Part shown: in pieces, positions 1 to 7,916 of the stretch
How the letters are laid out: the number at the start of each line of letters is the position of its first letter
How positions within the stretch are numbered: position 1 is the first letter of the stretch
Notes under the pieces: model-generated
What the model was told of the DNA's origin: nothing
Seen by the model: only the letters and a program-made list of their open reading frames with translations
Databases searched by the model: none
Translations under genes and position numbers: made by a program
Assembly (NCBI GenBank): GCA_937124525.1
Contig: CAKZLA010000051.1
Location: 1-15,832, forward strand
Reading direction: 5' to 3'
From: an uncultured Desulfobacterium sp.
GTDB lineage: Bacteria; Desulfobacterota; Desulfobacteria; Desulfobacterales; Desulfobacteraceae
DNA length: 15,832 bases

Positions 1-815
1 ACACACACAATATATGTTTTACACTTATTGCAGGTATAGACGCGCTCCTTATTATTTTGCTTCTCTGCAAAGTATTGAAGCGTGTCATGGTCTTCATTTT
101 CACAATAAGGACAGACACCCCGTTTAATACGCCACTCATGGCTGCATTGGGAACAATGCAGCCAGAACTCCCCCCCCTGGGCGTCCAAAAATTGAGCACT
201 TTCCGGATCAGGCCCAGGGACTCTCAGAAAAGAAATATCTGGGAAAAAACCGCAGATGGGACAATAGCCTTTGACCCACCTGAACTCTTGAAGGCCATCT
301 TCGGCGGCCCCTTCCAGGTGACGACTGATGTTCTCAAAAACGATTTTTAGAGGATGGTACAAAATAAAGTAAAGGATTTCCGGGGAAACCCCTGTACGGT
401 CCCCCAGAATCTTCATCGCTTTGGGTTCATCATTCACCATGGTTTCCACGCATAGGTGAGGTGGAACTTCTCCGCTGGCGATTTTTCCACTGACTTTTTT
501 TACGAATTCAGCAAGCGGGGGGAAAATATCCGCCATTACAGGGGCCAACTGCTTGATGGACGTGAGAAACATTTCGCTGATGGCCTCCGTTGGTACAAAA
601 TCATGGAGGACCGGAGTCCCTCTGGTAAAAGTTTCCGCATCCACGGTAATATGAAACCCTGGACGGATGTCTGTAAGTGATGCACATATTTCTGCACGCT
701 TAACCGCCAAGGTTTCAAAGGGAGTCAATATCTCCGACAGGACGGAATTTCTTGTCATGCTTCTTTTAAATGAGCGTTTGATGAATGCGGTATTTGCCAG
801 ATCTTTGTTTCCCAT
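1..815 (-). CDS. fdhE: Formate dehydrogenase accessory protein FdhE (3' end outside window)
   Basis: FdhE is a cytoplasmic maturation factor that binds iron or zinc through CxxC motifs and is needed for active respiratory or periplasmic formate dehydrogenases; that role is family knowledge. The frame is open for 271 codons from ATG at 815 to the left edge, where the gene is cut, so no stop is visible. Four CxxC pairs are seen: CPIC (185-188), CSQC (221-224), CPYC (235-238) and CNKC (262-265), with the family-like RVYTCNKCKTY near the end. Family members are usually about 290-310 residues, so perhaps 20-40 are missing. The start is supported by AGGAG about 8 bases upstream and by the protein beginning MGNKDLANTAFIKRS. 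It lies 129 bases after fdhB on the same strand, consistent with an fdhA-fdhB-fdhE operon. The gap shows no clear terminator. Confidence 0.93.
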   Translation of the reverse strand, partial: MGNKDLANTAFIKRSFKRSMTRNSVLSEILTPFETLAVKRAEICASLTDIRPGFHITVDAETFTRGTPVLHDFVPTEAISEMFLTSIKQLAPVMADIFPPLAEFVKKVSGKIASGEVPPHLCVETMVNDEPKAMKILGDRTGVSPEILYFILYHPLKIVFENISRHLEGAAEDGLQEFRWVKGYCPICGFFPDISFLRVPGPDPESAQFLDAQGGEFWLHCSQCSHEWRIKRGVCPYCENEDHDTLQYFAEKQNNKERVYTCNKCKTYIVC

Positions 816-944
816 ATCCGGTCTCTCCTGATTTTGCTGAACTATGTGATGAATGATAATAAAACTGCCCACTTTCAAACTTAATACCCAGTATTTACGA
901 CATGTCTTAAGTAAAAACGGGTAAATTCTTTATTACAAACGCCA

Positions 945-1601
945 TTACAAATTGCTGTTAAAATATTTTGTTTCATCATCAACAATGAGACAAATCACAT
1001 TGACGTCATCACTATCGAGAAGCTGTGCCTTAGGATACTCCTTTTTCAGCAACTTCAGCCGCTCCTTTGCAAGTTTTCTCATCTTCTTTGCGTCACCAAA
1101 ATTCATGGTGCCGGTGGGACAGGTTTTGACGCACATGGGCAAAAGATTGTTCTGCACCCGATCAATGCACATATCACACTTCATTATCAGACCAGTCTGA
1201 TCATCCCGCCTGGGGATGTCATAGGGACATGAATCCCGCATCTCCTCAAACTGCTCTTTTGAAAGTTTGCGGGTCTTATCCGTATAAATGATGGCACCGG
1301 TGGCCTCATCCTGGATGACTGCCCCCTCAACATCAATATCGTCAGCAATGGACTTGCACGGAGCGTCGATACAGTGACGGCATTGATCTGGAAAAAAATA
1401 CCATACAACCTTATCCTTATCAACAAGATGCTCATTGAAACGTACCAACTTCAGCGTTGAAGCGGAAAGATCCGGCGGATTCTGATGCGTGCCCCTCTGG
1501 AAGGTCTTTTCAACGGGAAGCTCCTTCCACTCCTTGCAGGCAATCTGGCATCCGCGGCATGCTGTGCATCTTGTGGTATCTATAAAGAATGCTTTTGACA
1601 T
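945..1601 (-). CDS. fdhB: Formate dehydrogenase iron-sulfur (beta) subunit
   Basis: This is the electron-transfer subunit that carries electrons from the FdhA active site to a partner, probably periplasmic cytochrome c3 in such organisms (inference). The 218-residue protein has twelve cysteines in ferredoxin-like groupings: C12, C15, C18, C22; C74, C77, C82 with C125; and C142, C145, C157, C161. That is enough for three [4Fe-4S] clusters, as in the soluble Desulfovibrio type, rather than the four of Escherichia coli FdnH. There is no C-terminal membrane anchor and no signal peptide, so export as a complex with Tat-targeted FdhA is expected. The ATG at 1601 is preferred because GAGGAG lies just upstream; a TTG five codons earlier overlaps that ribosome binding site. 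It starts 81 bases after the fdhA stop. Confidence 0.93.
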   Translation of the reverse strand: MSKAFFIDTTRCTACRGCQIACKEWKELPVEKTFQRGTHQNPPDLSASTLKLVRFNEHLVDKDKVVWYFFPDQCRHCIDAPCKSIADDIDVEGAVIQDEATGAIIYTDKTRKLSKEQFEEMRDSCPYDIPRRDDQTGLIMKCDMCIDRVQNNLLPMCVKTCPTGTMNFGDAKKMRKLAKERLKLLKKEYPKAQLLDSDDVNVICLIVDDETKYFNSNL

Positions 1602-1682
1602 AGCGGTTCTCCTCAAATATTCGCAAATCAGGTTTTCACAACTTGATTGTTTATTAAACCAGTAGTAAAGACAGATTCCTCA

Positions 1683-4600
1683 TCAGGCAAGCTCCCTGGA
1701 AATCGAAAGTTTTGACACATTCACCAGAGAGGCCTTGAATTCCGGAATGGTGGTATTGGGATCACCCACTGCCGGAGTGAGACGGTTGGTTGAATCTCCG
1801 CAGCCCGGCGTGGTCCAACCAAAACAAAAGGGCATCCCCACAAGATGAACCGTTTTGCCCAGTACCTGAAAGGGTCTGATGCGAATGGTGATCATGGCCA
1901 CAGCTTCCACTTTCCCCCGGATGCTCTCCACAAGCACTTTTTCGCCATTGATGATTCCCTTTTCCTTGGCAAGCTGGGGGCTCATCTCCACATAGAGCTG
2001 GGGTTCCGCTTCAAGAAGCACTGGTGTATTACGGGTATCCCCTCCACCACACCAATGTTCGGTGAGACAATAGGTTGTCAGAACAATGGGGAAACGCGGA
2101 TCGGCATTCTTTGCCAATTTATCCATATCGCTTTTTGCGACTTTCATGCAGGGATTATGCATCTGTTTTGAGAACGGGTGGGAGGCAATGGGCGTTTCTG
2201 CCGGTTCGTAATGTTCCGGAAAAGGCCCTTCCTGCCGGCCCGGTCCAAACAGCTGCCCATGACCTTCCTTGTGCATGATAAAGGCGTGTCTGCCCTTTTC
2301 CGTGGCTTCCGGGGGCCAGCCGCCGTCCGGGATGTCTCCCTCCCAGGCGCTGCCGCTCCATTTAATAACCGCTTTATCTGCTGCCCAGGGGACACCGTTC
2401 ATGTCAACGGACGCTCTGTTATAAAGGATCCGACGGTTGACCGGCCAGCACCATGAGAAATTCGGGAACAGCCCAATACGTTTTTGCATCGGCGTCTGTG
2501 ATAAATCCCGCTTCATGGCTTTGAATCCGGCCTCTTGCGTATAACCACCGCAGTAGAGCCAGTTGAGACTGGCGGTACTTCCATCGTCCTTAAGAGCTGC
2601 AAAGCTTGGCACCAATTGCCCTTTTTTATATGCCTTGCCCTTAAATTCGGTATCCTCAAGATAGACGCCATTAATTTTTTTGGCAATCTCAAGTGCATTG
2701 TAGGTCCCGGGATAATCCATATTCAAGATGGGTTCGGGAAAGGTGCCGCCCTCTTTTTTGTAAAGATCTCTAACCCTGTTGAACAAAGAGACGTACATAT
2801 CCCCCATGGATCTGGAATCGCCCATGGGCTCGACAGCCTTGTAATGCCACAGCTGCCATCGACCACTGTTGGTAATACTGCCCTCTTTTTCAGCCCGCTG
2901 GCAAGAGGGAAGTAAAAAGACTTCGGTTTTAATTTTTGAGGAGTCCACACCGGGTCTGTGCCAGTTTTCCGAGGTTTCCGTATGGTGGATTTCGCCAACG
3001 ATCATCCAGTCCAGATTGTCCATGGCTTTTCGGGTTTTGTTGGAGTTAGGTACACTCTGGGCCGGATTGGTACCAAAGACAAATCCACCGGAGATTTCTT
3101 TATTATACATCCTGTCAAACAGGAAAATATAGGAATAATCACCCCCAACATCTGCCTTAGGGAGCCATTGATATCCGAAGCCATTCTCTTTTGTACCTTT
3201 ATCGCCGAACCAGCCCTTCAAAAGACTAACCACATATTTGGGTTTATGCTGCCACCAGTTGGCACTCATGGGATCGTTGCTGATTGGGGTTGTGGCCTTT
3301 GTATAGTCTTCCAAAGCCGCATGGTTGGCCCTTGGCATGGGCAGATATCCGGGAAGGATGTGGTAAAGAATGCAGTGATCTGTTGAGCCCTGCACATTGG
3401 GCTCACCTCTCAGGGCGTTGATGCCGCCTCCGGCTACACCGATGTTACCCAAAAGCAGCTGAACCATTGCAGAAGATCGGATATTCTGAACTCCCACCGT
3501 GTGCTGGGTCCACCCAAGGGCATACATGATGGTTCCAGACTGATCCGCTTTGCCTGTGGCGGAGTAGGCCTCGTAGACCTTTAATAAATTTTCTTTGGAA
3601 ACCCCGGTGGTTTCGGACACATCATCAAAATTATACCGCGAATAGTGCTTTTTCATCAGATTAAAAACACACCGTTCATGGGAAAGCGTCTCATCTTTTA
3701 AGGGGACACCGTTTTTGTCATTCTCAAAAACCCAGGCGCTCTTATCATAGGATTTCTTATCTGCGTCATACCCGGCAAACAGACCGTTGGAGAACTCAAA
3801 GTCCTTTCCGACAATAAAAGAGGCATTGGTATACGCCACCACATAGTCTTTGAAGAACTTTTCATTTTCAAGAATATAGTTAATCATACCACCCATAAAG
3901 GGGATGTCGGTGCCGGACCTTAATGGGACATGGAAATCCGATCTTGCCGAAGTCCGGGAGAATTTGGGATCAATGTGCATGACCACAGCGCCCTTGTCTT
4001 TGGCTTTGAGTACCCATTTAAAGGAAATGGGATGGTGTTCTGCAGCATTACTGCCGATGATCATGACTGCATTTGCATTTGCAATATCGCACCAGTGATT
4101 TGTCATAGCCCCACGTCCAAACGACTCTGCCAGAGCCGCTACAGTTGCGCTATGTCAGATACGGGCCTGATGATCAAAGTGGACAAGCCCAAGCCCTCGC
4201 ACCCCCTGGTGCACCAGGGCGCACTCTTCGTTGTCCATCTGGGAGGTTCCCAGATGAAAGATTGATTCCACCCTGTTGACTTCCTGGCCCAGGCTGTTTT
4301 GACGGATAAAATCCTTGTCCCGGGTCTCTTTGACTCTTCTGGCCATGCGATCAAGGGCCCAGTCCCAGGATTTTTCTTCCCACTTGTCGCTGAAGGGAGC
4401 GCGATAGAGGGGTTGGGTCAGTCTGTGGTCATTGTTGTGCATGGAGAGCATGGCCGCTCCCTTGGCGCACAAGGCCCCTTCGCTCACCGGATAATCCGGA
4501 TCACCTTCCGTGCTGACGATTTTACCGTTTTTAACATGGGCAATGAAATGGCATGACACGGCACAGAATGGACAGATGGAGATGACCTCCTTAGCCCCCT

Positions 4601-4721
4601 CTATCTTGAGCTTTGCAGCGTAGGCCATCACAGGTCTTGCATCAATACCGAGCTGCATGAGAGATAACGTCACAAGCCCTGCTCCTGCCAGCTTGATAAA
4701 CCCTCGTCTTGAGCAATTCAT
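1683..4721 (-). CDS. fdhA: Formate dehydrogenase catalytic (alpha) subunit, selenocysteine-containing
   Basis: This is the molybdenum- or tungsten-bis-pterin enzyme that oxidises formate to CO2 in the periplasm. Two same-frame open segments (4721-4158 and 4154-1683) are separated only by TGA at 4157-4155. The flanking protein, ARI-U-HSATVAALA then GRGAMTNHW, matches the active site of selenocysteine formate dehydrogenases, so the TGA encodes Sec189 and the product is 1012 residues. The N-terminus carries a twin-arginine signal (SRRGFIK, residues 4-10, then a hydrophobic stretch to about 33). A [4Fe-4S] ligand set follows at C50, C53, C57 and C85. The C-terminal part, from about residue 850, is the molybdopterin dinucleotide-binding domain. 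AAGGAGG sits just before the ATG. The gene ends with two consecutive in-frame TGA codons. It is the first gene of the fdhA-fdhB-fdhE operon. Software ignoring Sec will split it into two genes. Confidence 0.96.
4121..4157 (-). promoter_or_regulatory. UGA selenocysteine codon and candidate bacterial SECIS hairpin
   Basis: The UGA at 4157-4155 is followed in the mRNA by a stem-loop at 4139-4121. GCGGCUCU pairs with AGAGUCGU around a GGC loop, giving eight pairs including two G-U. The loop begins about 24 nucleotides after the UGA, close to where E. coli fdhF and fdnG place the SECIS apical loop bound by SelB. The Sec assignment rests mainly on the protein context; the exact fold is my hand pairing. 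Confidence 0.75.
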
Positions 4722-4756
4722 AAAGCCTCCTTGAAAATGAAGTTAACCGATTCTCA

Positions 4757-4779
4757 AACGCACCATATGCGTTATTATA
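4757..4779 (-). promoter_or_regulatory. Candidate fdh operon -10 box with adjoining operator-like inverted repeat
   Basis: Read on the minus strand, a perfect TATAAT (4779-4774) is followed directly by AACGCA-TATGG-TGCGTT (4773-4757), a 6-bp inverted repeat with a 5-base spacer. A start of transcription near 4767 would fall inside the repeat and give a leader of about 46 nucleotides. No good -35 hexamer lies 16-18 bases upstream, which would suit an activator-dependent promoter. Both elements are visible in the sequence; the regulatory role is inference. Confidence 0.4.
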
Positions 4780-5067
4780 AAAAACCAGCGGGTAAAATCA
4801 TAAAAATGAAGTAGTGCTTTCTCATTGCTTAATTTCAGAGTTATCGATTGGAAGTTGATATAAAAGGTAACGTTTTGTGGTATGTGCAACCCTGAATCTT
4901 AACCTTGACTATGCGGTGGTGTGTCAATGAAAAAACAGGAACTTGGAATAGGATAGCGCAGCATTTATCGTCAAAACAATTGTTTGTTTTTATCAGTTTT
5001 CATCTGTTTTGAACACACAGATCAAACCACTATTCATTTTAATGACAAAAAAAACTACAACAAACAT

Positions 5068-5096
5068 AAATTAACAGAGAAAAAACTTTGTGTCAA
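5068..5096 (-). promoter_or_regulatory. Candidate sigma-70 type promoter in the mcp-fdhA gap
   Basis: On the minus strand a perfect TTGACA (5096-5091), a 17-base spacer and TAATTT (5073-5068) match a housekeeping promoter. It points toward fdhA but lies about 345 bases upstream of its start, implying a long leader or an unseen small transcript. The rest of the 4722-5196 gap is AT-rich. It holds a second TTGACA at 4927-4922 without a good -10 box, and no open frame that resembles a protein. Confidence 0.35.
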
Positions 5097-5196
5097 TGTC
5101 CGCATAATAAAAAGAACGAGCAGAAACAGTAACCACAGAAAGGAAGCGTCTACCGTTCTACCCGCCAAAAAAGAGACAACCGTGGATTCTTTTTTT

Positions 5197-7518
5197 CTAA
5201 TATTTCTCAAATTCAGTATCAAGTTTATCTGCTTCAAAAGAGGCTTCTTCCATTTGAAGGACTATGCCATTTGAGTCACGCTTCCCCTGTTCTTTAGCCG
5301 GTGGAACTTTGCCGGATACCTCATTGTTATTACGTACGCTTTTTACCATAGCGACAGATTGACCTTCCTTTATACGGGTCTTGAAAAAGGCGATACTATC
5401 TTTGAGTTGTTCTGCCTGGGCTGCAAGTTCCTCGGATGTGGAAGACATCTCTTCAGATGCCGAGGCGTTCTGTTGAATGACCTGATCGAGTTGTATAAGC
5501 GCCTGGTTGATTTGACCAGCCCCGGAATTTTGCTCAGAGGATGCAGCATTTATTTCCTGTACAAGCTCGGCTGTTTTTCTAATATCCGGAACTATCTTGT
5601 CGAGCATTTCTCCGGCGTTTTCTGCTGTTTTGACACTGGATATAGATAGCATGCTTATTTCACCTGCCGCTGTCTGGCTGCGTTCTGCCAGCTTTCTTAC
5701 AGCATCCGCCACAACAGCAAAGCCCTTTCCGTGTTCACCTGCTCTGGCTGCCTCAATTGCCGCATTTAAAGCCAGCATGTTTGTCTGCCGGGCGATTTCT
5801 TCGATAATGGAGATCTTCTCGGCAATCTGTTTCATGGCTTCGACTGTTTTTTCCACAGCTTTACCACCTTTTTCAGCATCTTCTGCAGCCTGGGTGGATA
5901 TTCTTTCGGTCTGCTGAGCGTTGTCAGCGTTTTGTCTTATATTGGCAGCCATTTCTTCCATGGAAGCTGAGGCCTCTTCTGCTGAAGCTGCCTGTTCACT
6001 GGCTCCTTGAGACATCTGCTGAGATGTGCTGCTCAGCTCCTGGCTGCCTGATGCAACATAATCCGTAGCCGTTTTAACATCCAATACCACACTGTTGAGT
6101 TTTACGATCATGCTGTTAAGGCTTTTTCCAAGAACGTCCTGATCCGAAAGAAGGGTCACCTTAGCATTTAGATCCCCTTTGGCCATCTTTTCAGCAACTT
6201 TGACGGTGTTTTTAAGGGACGCAATCATTTTATTCATCGCTTTAAGTAATTGACCGGTCTCATCTTCACCGCTTATGTTAATATTATCGACCAGGATGCC
6301 CTTTGAGAGTTGCGTTGCCACATTTACACCCTCTGCGATGGGATTGGTGATACTTCGTGATGTGATCTTCCCGATAATAATACCGATAACAAAGGAAGAC
6401 AGGGAAATGAAGAGGATGACTGCCATGGCAGTATTTTTAGCCTTTAGACCGTCAGCCTTGGCAGCGGTCATGGCTTCGCCTGTTAATTTTTCAACCCTTT
6501 CCAGCATCCCGCTCACCTCTTCACCATAAAGATCCAGTTTTTCCATGGATTTCCTGGCATGGTCTGTCTGGTTCAGTGTTTCCCGGTAGGCTTTCATAAG
6601 AATAGCGGCCTGTTTTTGAAAATCAGCGTGATTGGTATCAATGCCCTTTACCGCATCTCGAATTGACAGATTGTCCGTTGCCGTTATTCTCCTGCCATCT
6701 ATGATCCCACCGTTTAGAATAGCCAAAACATTATCGTCAAACTGTTTTAAGTGCCCCCTGTATTCCTTTTCAAGGGCATCAAGTTTTGAAAGATCCTGGG
6801 TTTGTACATATTCTTCCATACTCAGGCGTGTCTGAGCCATGCTGATTTTTAACTCATTCGCCAGATCAGCCAGGGGGACTTCTTCGTCAAGTATCGCCTT
6901 TGCGTTTGTGCTTATGTCTTCGGTGGATGCGCGTTTATTTATCTCGTTTGAAATCATCTCTTCAACATTTGAGGAATTTTTATAAACTTGATCATAAATG
7001 TTTTCCATATCTTCCATGGCCTGATCCAATTCAGCCTTTTTCTTCAGCAGTTTCTTTCCGTCTTGCATCATCTCATCCGCAGCAACCTGGAATTTTTTAT
7101 CATGGACTTCCGCAGCTTGCCGTGTAAGTGCAGCCAGTTTTTCATTATTGGTTTTAATTACCTTTAAATCGCCTTCCAGGGTAGCGCCGTTTAGAATAGC
7201 TTCCGCAAATGTATCAAAATCTTTTAATGACTGTTGATAATCTTTTTCAATCTCGCCCAGACTCTCTTCATCATCTGTTGATAATACCGAGGTGGCGCTT
7301 TTATATTCTTCCATTGCATTCCTCGACGCCCACAGAGATATCCCCATCTCCATGGCCATGTCGGCTAAAGGGGCTTCTTGATCACCGACCACAAAAAGAG
7401 AATGACTCACCGTACGGATGCCGTTAAAACCAAAAAATCCTGTCAGAGCAAGTAAAAAGACAAGGCTTCCAAAACCTATTGCCAGTTTTTTTCCAATTTT
7501 CAGATTTTTAAAATTCAT
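5197..7518 (-). CDS. Methyl-accepting chemotaxis protein with duplicated helical sensor module
   Basis: This is an inner-membrane chemoreceptor expected to signal to CheA/CheW. The 773 residues run: membrane segment 1 at about 11-31; periplasmic sensor to about 360; membrane segment 2 at about 363-384; HAMP from about 385, with a second HAMP-like stretch at 441-479; then a cytoplasmic coiled coil with the signalling tip at 573-614 ([20 protein letters not shown]). The sensor contains two similar modules: residues 46-72 and 211-237 share D-E-P-L-A-D and MEEY, and each continues to an AILNG motif (107-111, 266-270). The tip reads VVADAVRKL, where the family almost always has glutamate instead of the second alanine (A606). 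No C-terminal CheR-docking pentapeptide is present. AAGGA lies about 9 bases before the ATG. The ligand cannot be told from sequence. Confidence 0.95.
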   Translation of the reverse strand: MNFKNLKIGKKLAIGFGSLVFLLALTGFFGFNGIRTVSHSLFVVGDQEAPLADMAMEMGISLWASRNAMEEYKSATSVLSTDDEESLGEIEKDYQQSLKDFDTFAEAILNGATLEGDLKVIKTNNEKLAALTRQAAEVHDKKFQVAADEMMQDGKKLLKKKAELDQAMEDMENIYDQVYKNSSNVEEMISNEINKRASTEDISTNAKAILDEEVPLADLANELKISMAQTRLSMEEYVQTQDLSKLDALEKEYRGHLKQFDDNVLAILNGGIIDGRRITATDNLSIRDAVKGIDTNHADFQKQAAILMKAYRETLNQTDHARKSMEKLDLYGEEVSGMLERVEKLTGEAMTAAKADGLKAKNTAMAVILFISLSSFVIGIIIGKITSRSITNPIAEGVNVATQLSKGILVDNINISGEDETGQLLKAMNKMIASLKNTVKVAEKMAKGDLNAKVTLLSDQDVLGKSLNSMIVKLNSVVLDVKTATDYVASGSQELSSTSQQMSQGASEQAASAEEASASMEEMAANIRQNADNAQQTERISTQAAEDAEKGGKAVEKTVEAMKQIAEKISIIEEIARQTNMLALNAAIEAARAGEHGKGFAVVADAVRKLAERSQTAAGEISMLSISSVKTAENAGEMLDKIVPDIRKTAELVQEINAASSEQNSGAGQINQALIQLDQVIQQNASASEEMSSTSEELAAQAEQLKDSIAFFKTRIKEGQSVAMVKSVRNNNEVSGKVPPAKEQGKRDSNGIVLQMEEASFEADKLDTEFEKY

Positions 7519-7550
7519 TTATCAATTTTCCTTTTTTATTTATTATTTCT

Positions 7551-7682
7551 GGCTACCCACCTATAGTGCCGGTCATATGACCGGCACTATAAGCTGGGAC
7601 AATTTGTAAAATCAATGACTTGGATAGCTTTGATATGAATAGGCAGCAAGGTTGAAAATTGTCCCGCTTTAGGTGGGTAGCC
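7551..7682. repeat. 132-bp inverted-repeat element (MITE-like or IS-end remnant)
   Basis: The element begins GGCTACCCACCT and ends AGGTGGGTAGCC, a perfect 12-bp terminal inverted repeat. Further inward the arms also match: AAGCTGGGACAATTT on the left (7591-7605), and AAGCGGGACAATTTT as the complement of 7657-7671 on the right. A 30-bp palindrome interrupts only the left arm. The centre (about 7610-7650) encodes nothing recognisable. No target-site duplication is obvious. It lies within the leader of the chemoreceptor gene, so a transcript from upstream would fold strongly here. A mobile-element origin is inference. Confidence 0.6.
7562..7591. repeat. Perfect 30-bp palindrome
   Basis: TATAGTGCCGGTCAT is followed immediately by its exact reverse complement, with no spacer. 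It lies 44 bases upstream of the chemoreceptor start codon. There is no T-tract on either side, so it is not a standard terminator. It could be an operator for a dimeric regulator, a cruciform site or an insertion inside the surrounding inverted-repeat element. Confidence 0.9.
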
Positions 7683-7711
7683 GAGGGGCCATAAAATATG
7701 CCCCTCCTTTT
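7683..7711. terminator. Hairpin, possible terminator
   Basis: GAGGGGC and GCCCCTC pair perfectly around a 10-base AT-rich loop (7683-7706). On the plus strand CTTTT follows; on the minus strand there is no U-tract. The hairpin starts 5 bases past the stop codon of the glycyl radical enzyme remnant, so it may be that gene's old terminator. Confidence 0.45.
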
Positions 7712-7916
7712 CACCCAGGGGTATAACTGCATCCCGCTGCCTTGGCAGACACAAACTCTTCCTGGACCGTACGATGGATGATTTCATCCTGAACTTCCGG
7801 GCAAATCTCCACAAAATAGGCGGTGTAACCGACCAGCCACCCGGATCAGCAGATCCTTGTATTCGTCCAGACGCTTCTGGGCTGGCCTCCAGCAGGACCT
7901 TTGTAATCACATCTGC
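7711..7916 (-). pseudogene. C-terminal remnant of a glycyl radical enzyme (pyruvate formate-lyase family), frameshifted
   Basis: Three successive minus-strand frames join into one recognisable C-terminus. ADVITKVLLEA (from 7916) is followed by QKRLDEYKDLLIRVAG (to 7832), then GYTAYFVEICPEVQDEIIHRT ending at TGA 7713-7711. Together they match the end of formate acetyltransferase-like and related glycyl radical enzymes, including the radical-bearing RVAGY. Each frame change fits a net gain of four bases: AGCC near 7880-7883 and GGTC near 7828-7834. The second splits RVAGY itself, so no radical enzyme could be made from this copy. Only about 60 codons survive and the 5' part is gone, replaced by surE, whose stop overlaps the remnant by 10 bases. 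The substrate of the ancestral enzyme cannot be told. Fragments this short could mislead, but the LLIRVAG and VQDEIIHRT matches are strong. Confidence 0.72.

Noticed and set aside
816..944. A terminator between fdhB and fdhE
   Set aside because: Only a weak ACTTAA/TTAAGT repeat and an 8-bp GACATGTC palindrome are visible, with no GC stem followed by a T-tract.
2535..3386. Plus-strand open frames across fdhA
   Set aside because: These are antisense shadows of conserved FdhA coding sequence with no ribosome binding sites or family features.
1683..4721. Two separate genes, or a nonsense-mutated fdhA
   Set aside because: Both parts are in one frame, the second lacks its own ribosome binding site, and the TGA lies exactly at the conserved selenocysteine position with normal flanking residues.
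4860..4900. A sigma-54 promoter for fdhA
   Set aside because: A TTGCA is present on the minus strand, but no TGGCAC-like element lies at the required spacing before it.
5055..5237. A 60-residue hydrophobic minus-strand peptide after the chemoreceptor
   Set aside because: It begins inside the chemoreceptor 3' end in another frame, has no ribosome binding site and is low-complexity AT-rich sequence.
7551..7682. A c-di-GMP (GEMM) riboswitch upstream of the chemoreceptor
   Set aside because: Such riboswitches often precede chemoreceptors in this group, but the conserved GEMM core sequences are not present on the minus strand; the region is better explained by inverted repeats.
7587..7910. A 107-residue protein-coding gene downstream of surE
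   Set aside because: Its GTG start overlaps surE, and most of its translation is out of frame with the recognisable glycyl radical enzyme C-terminus and runs on into the repeat element.
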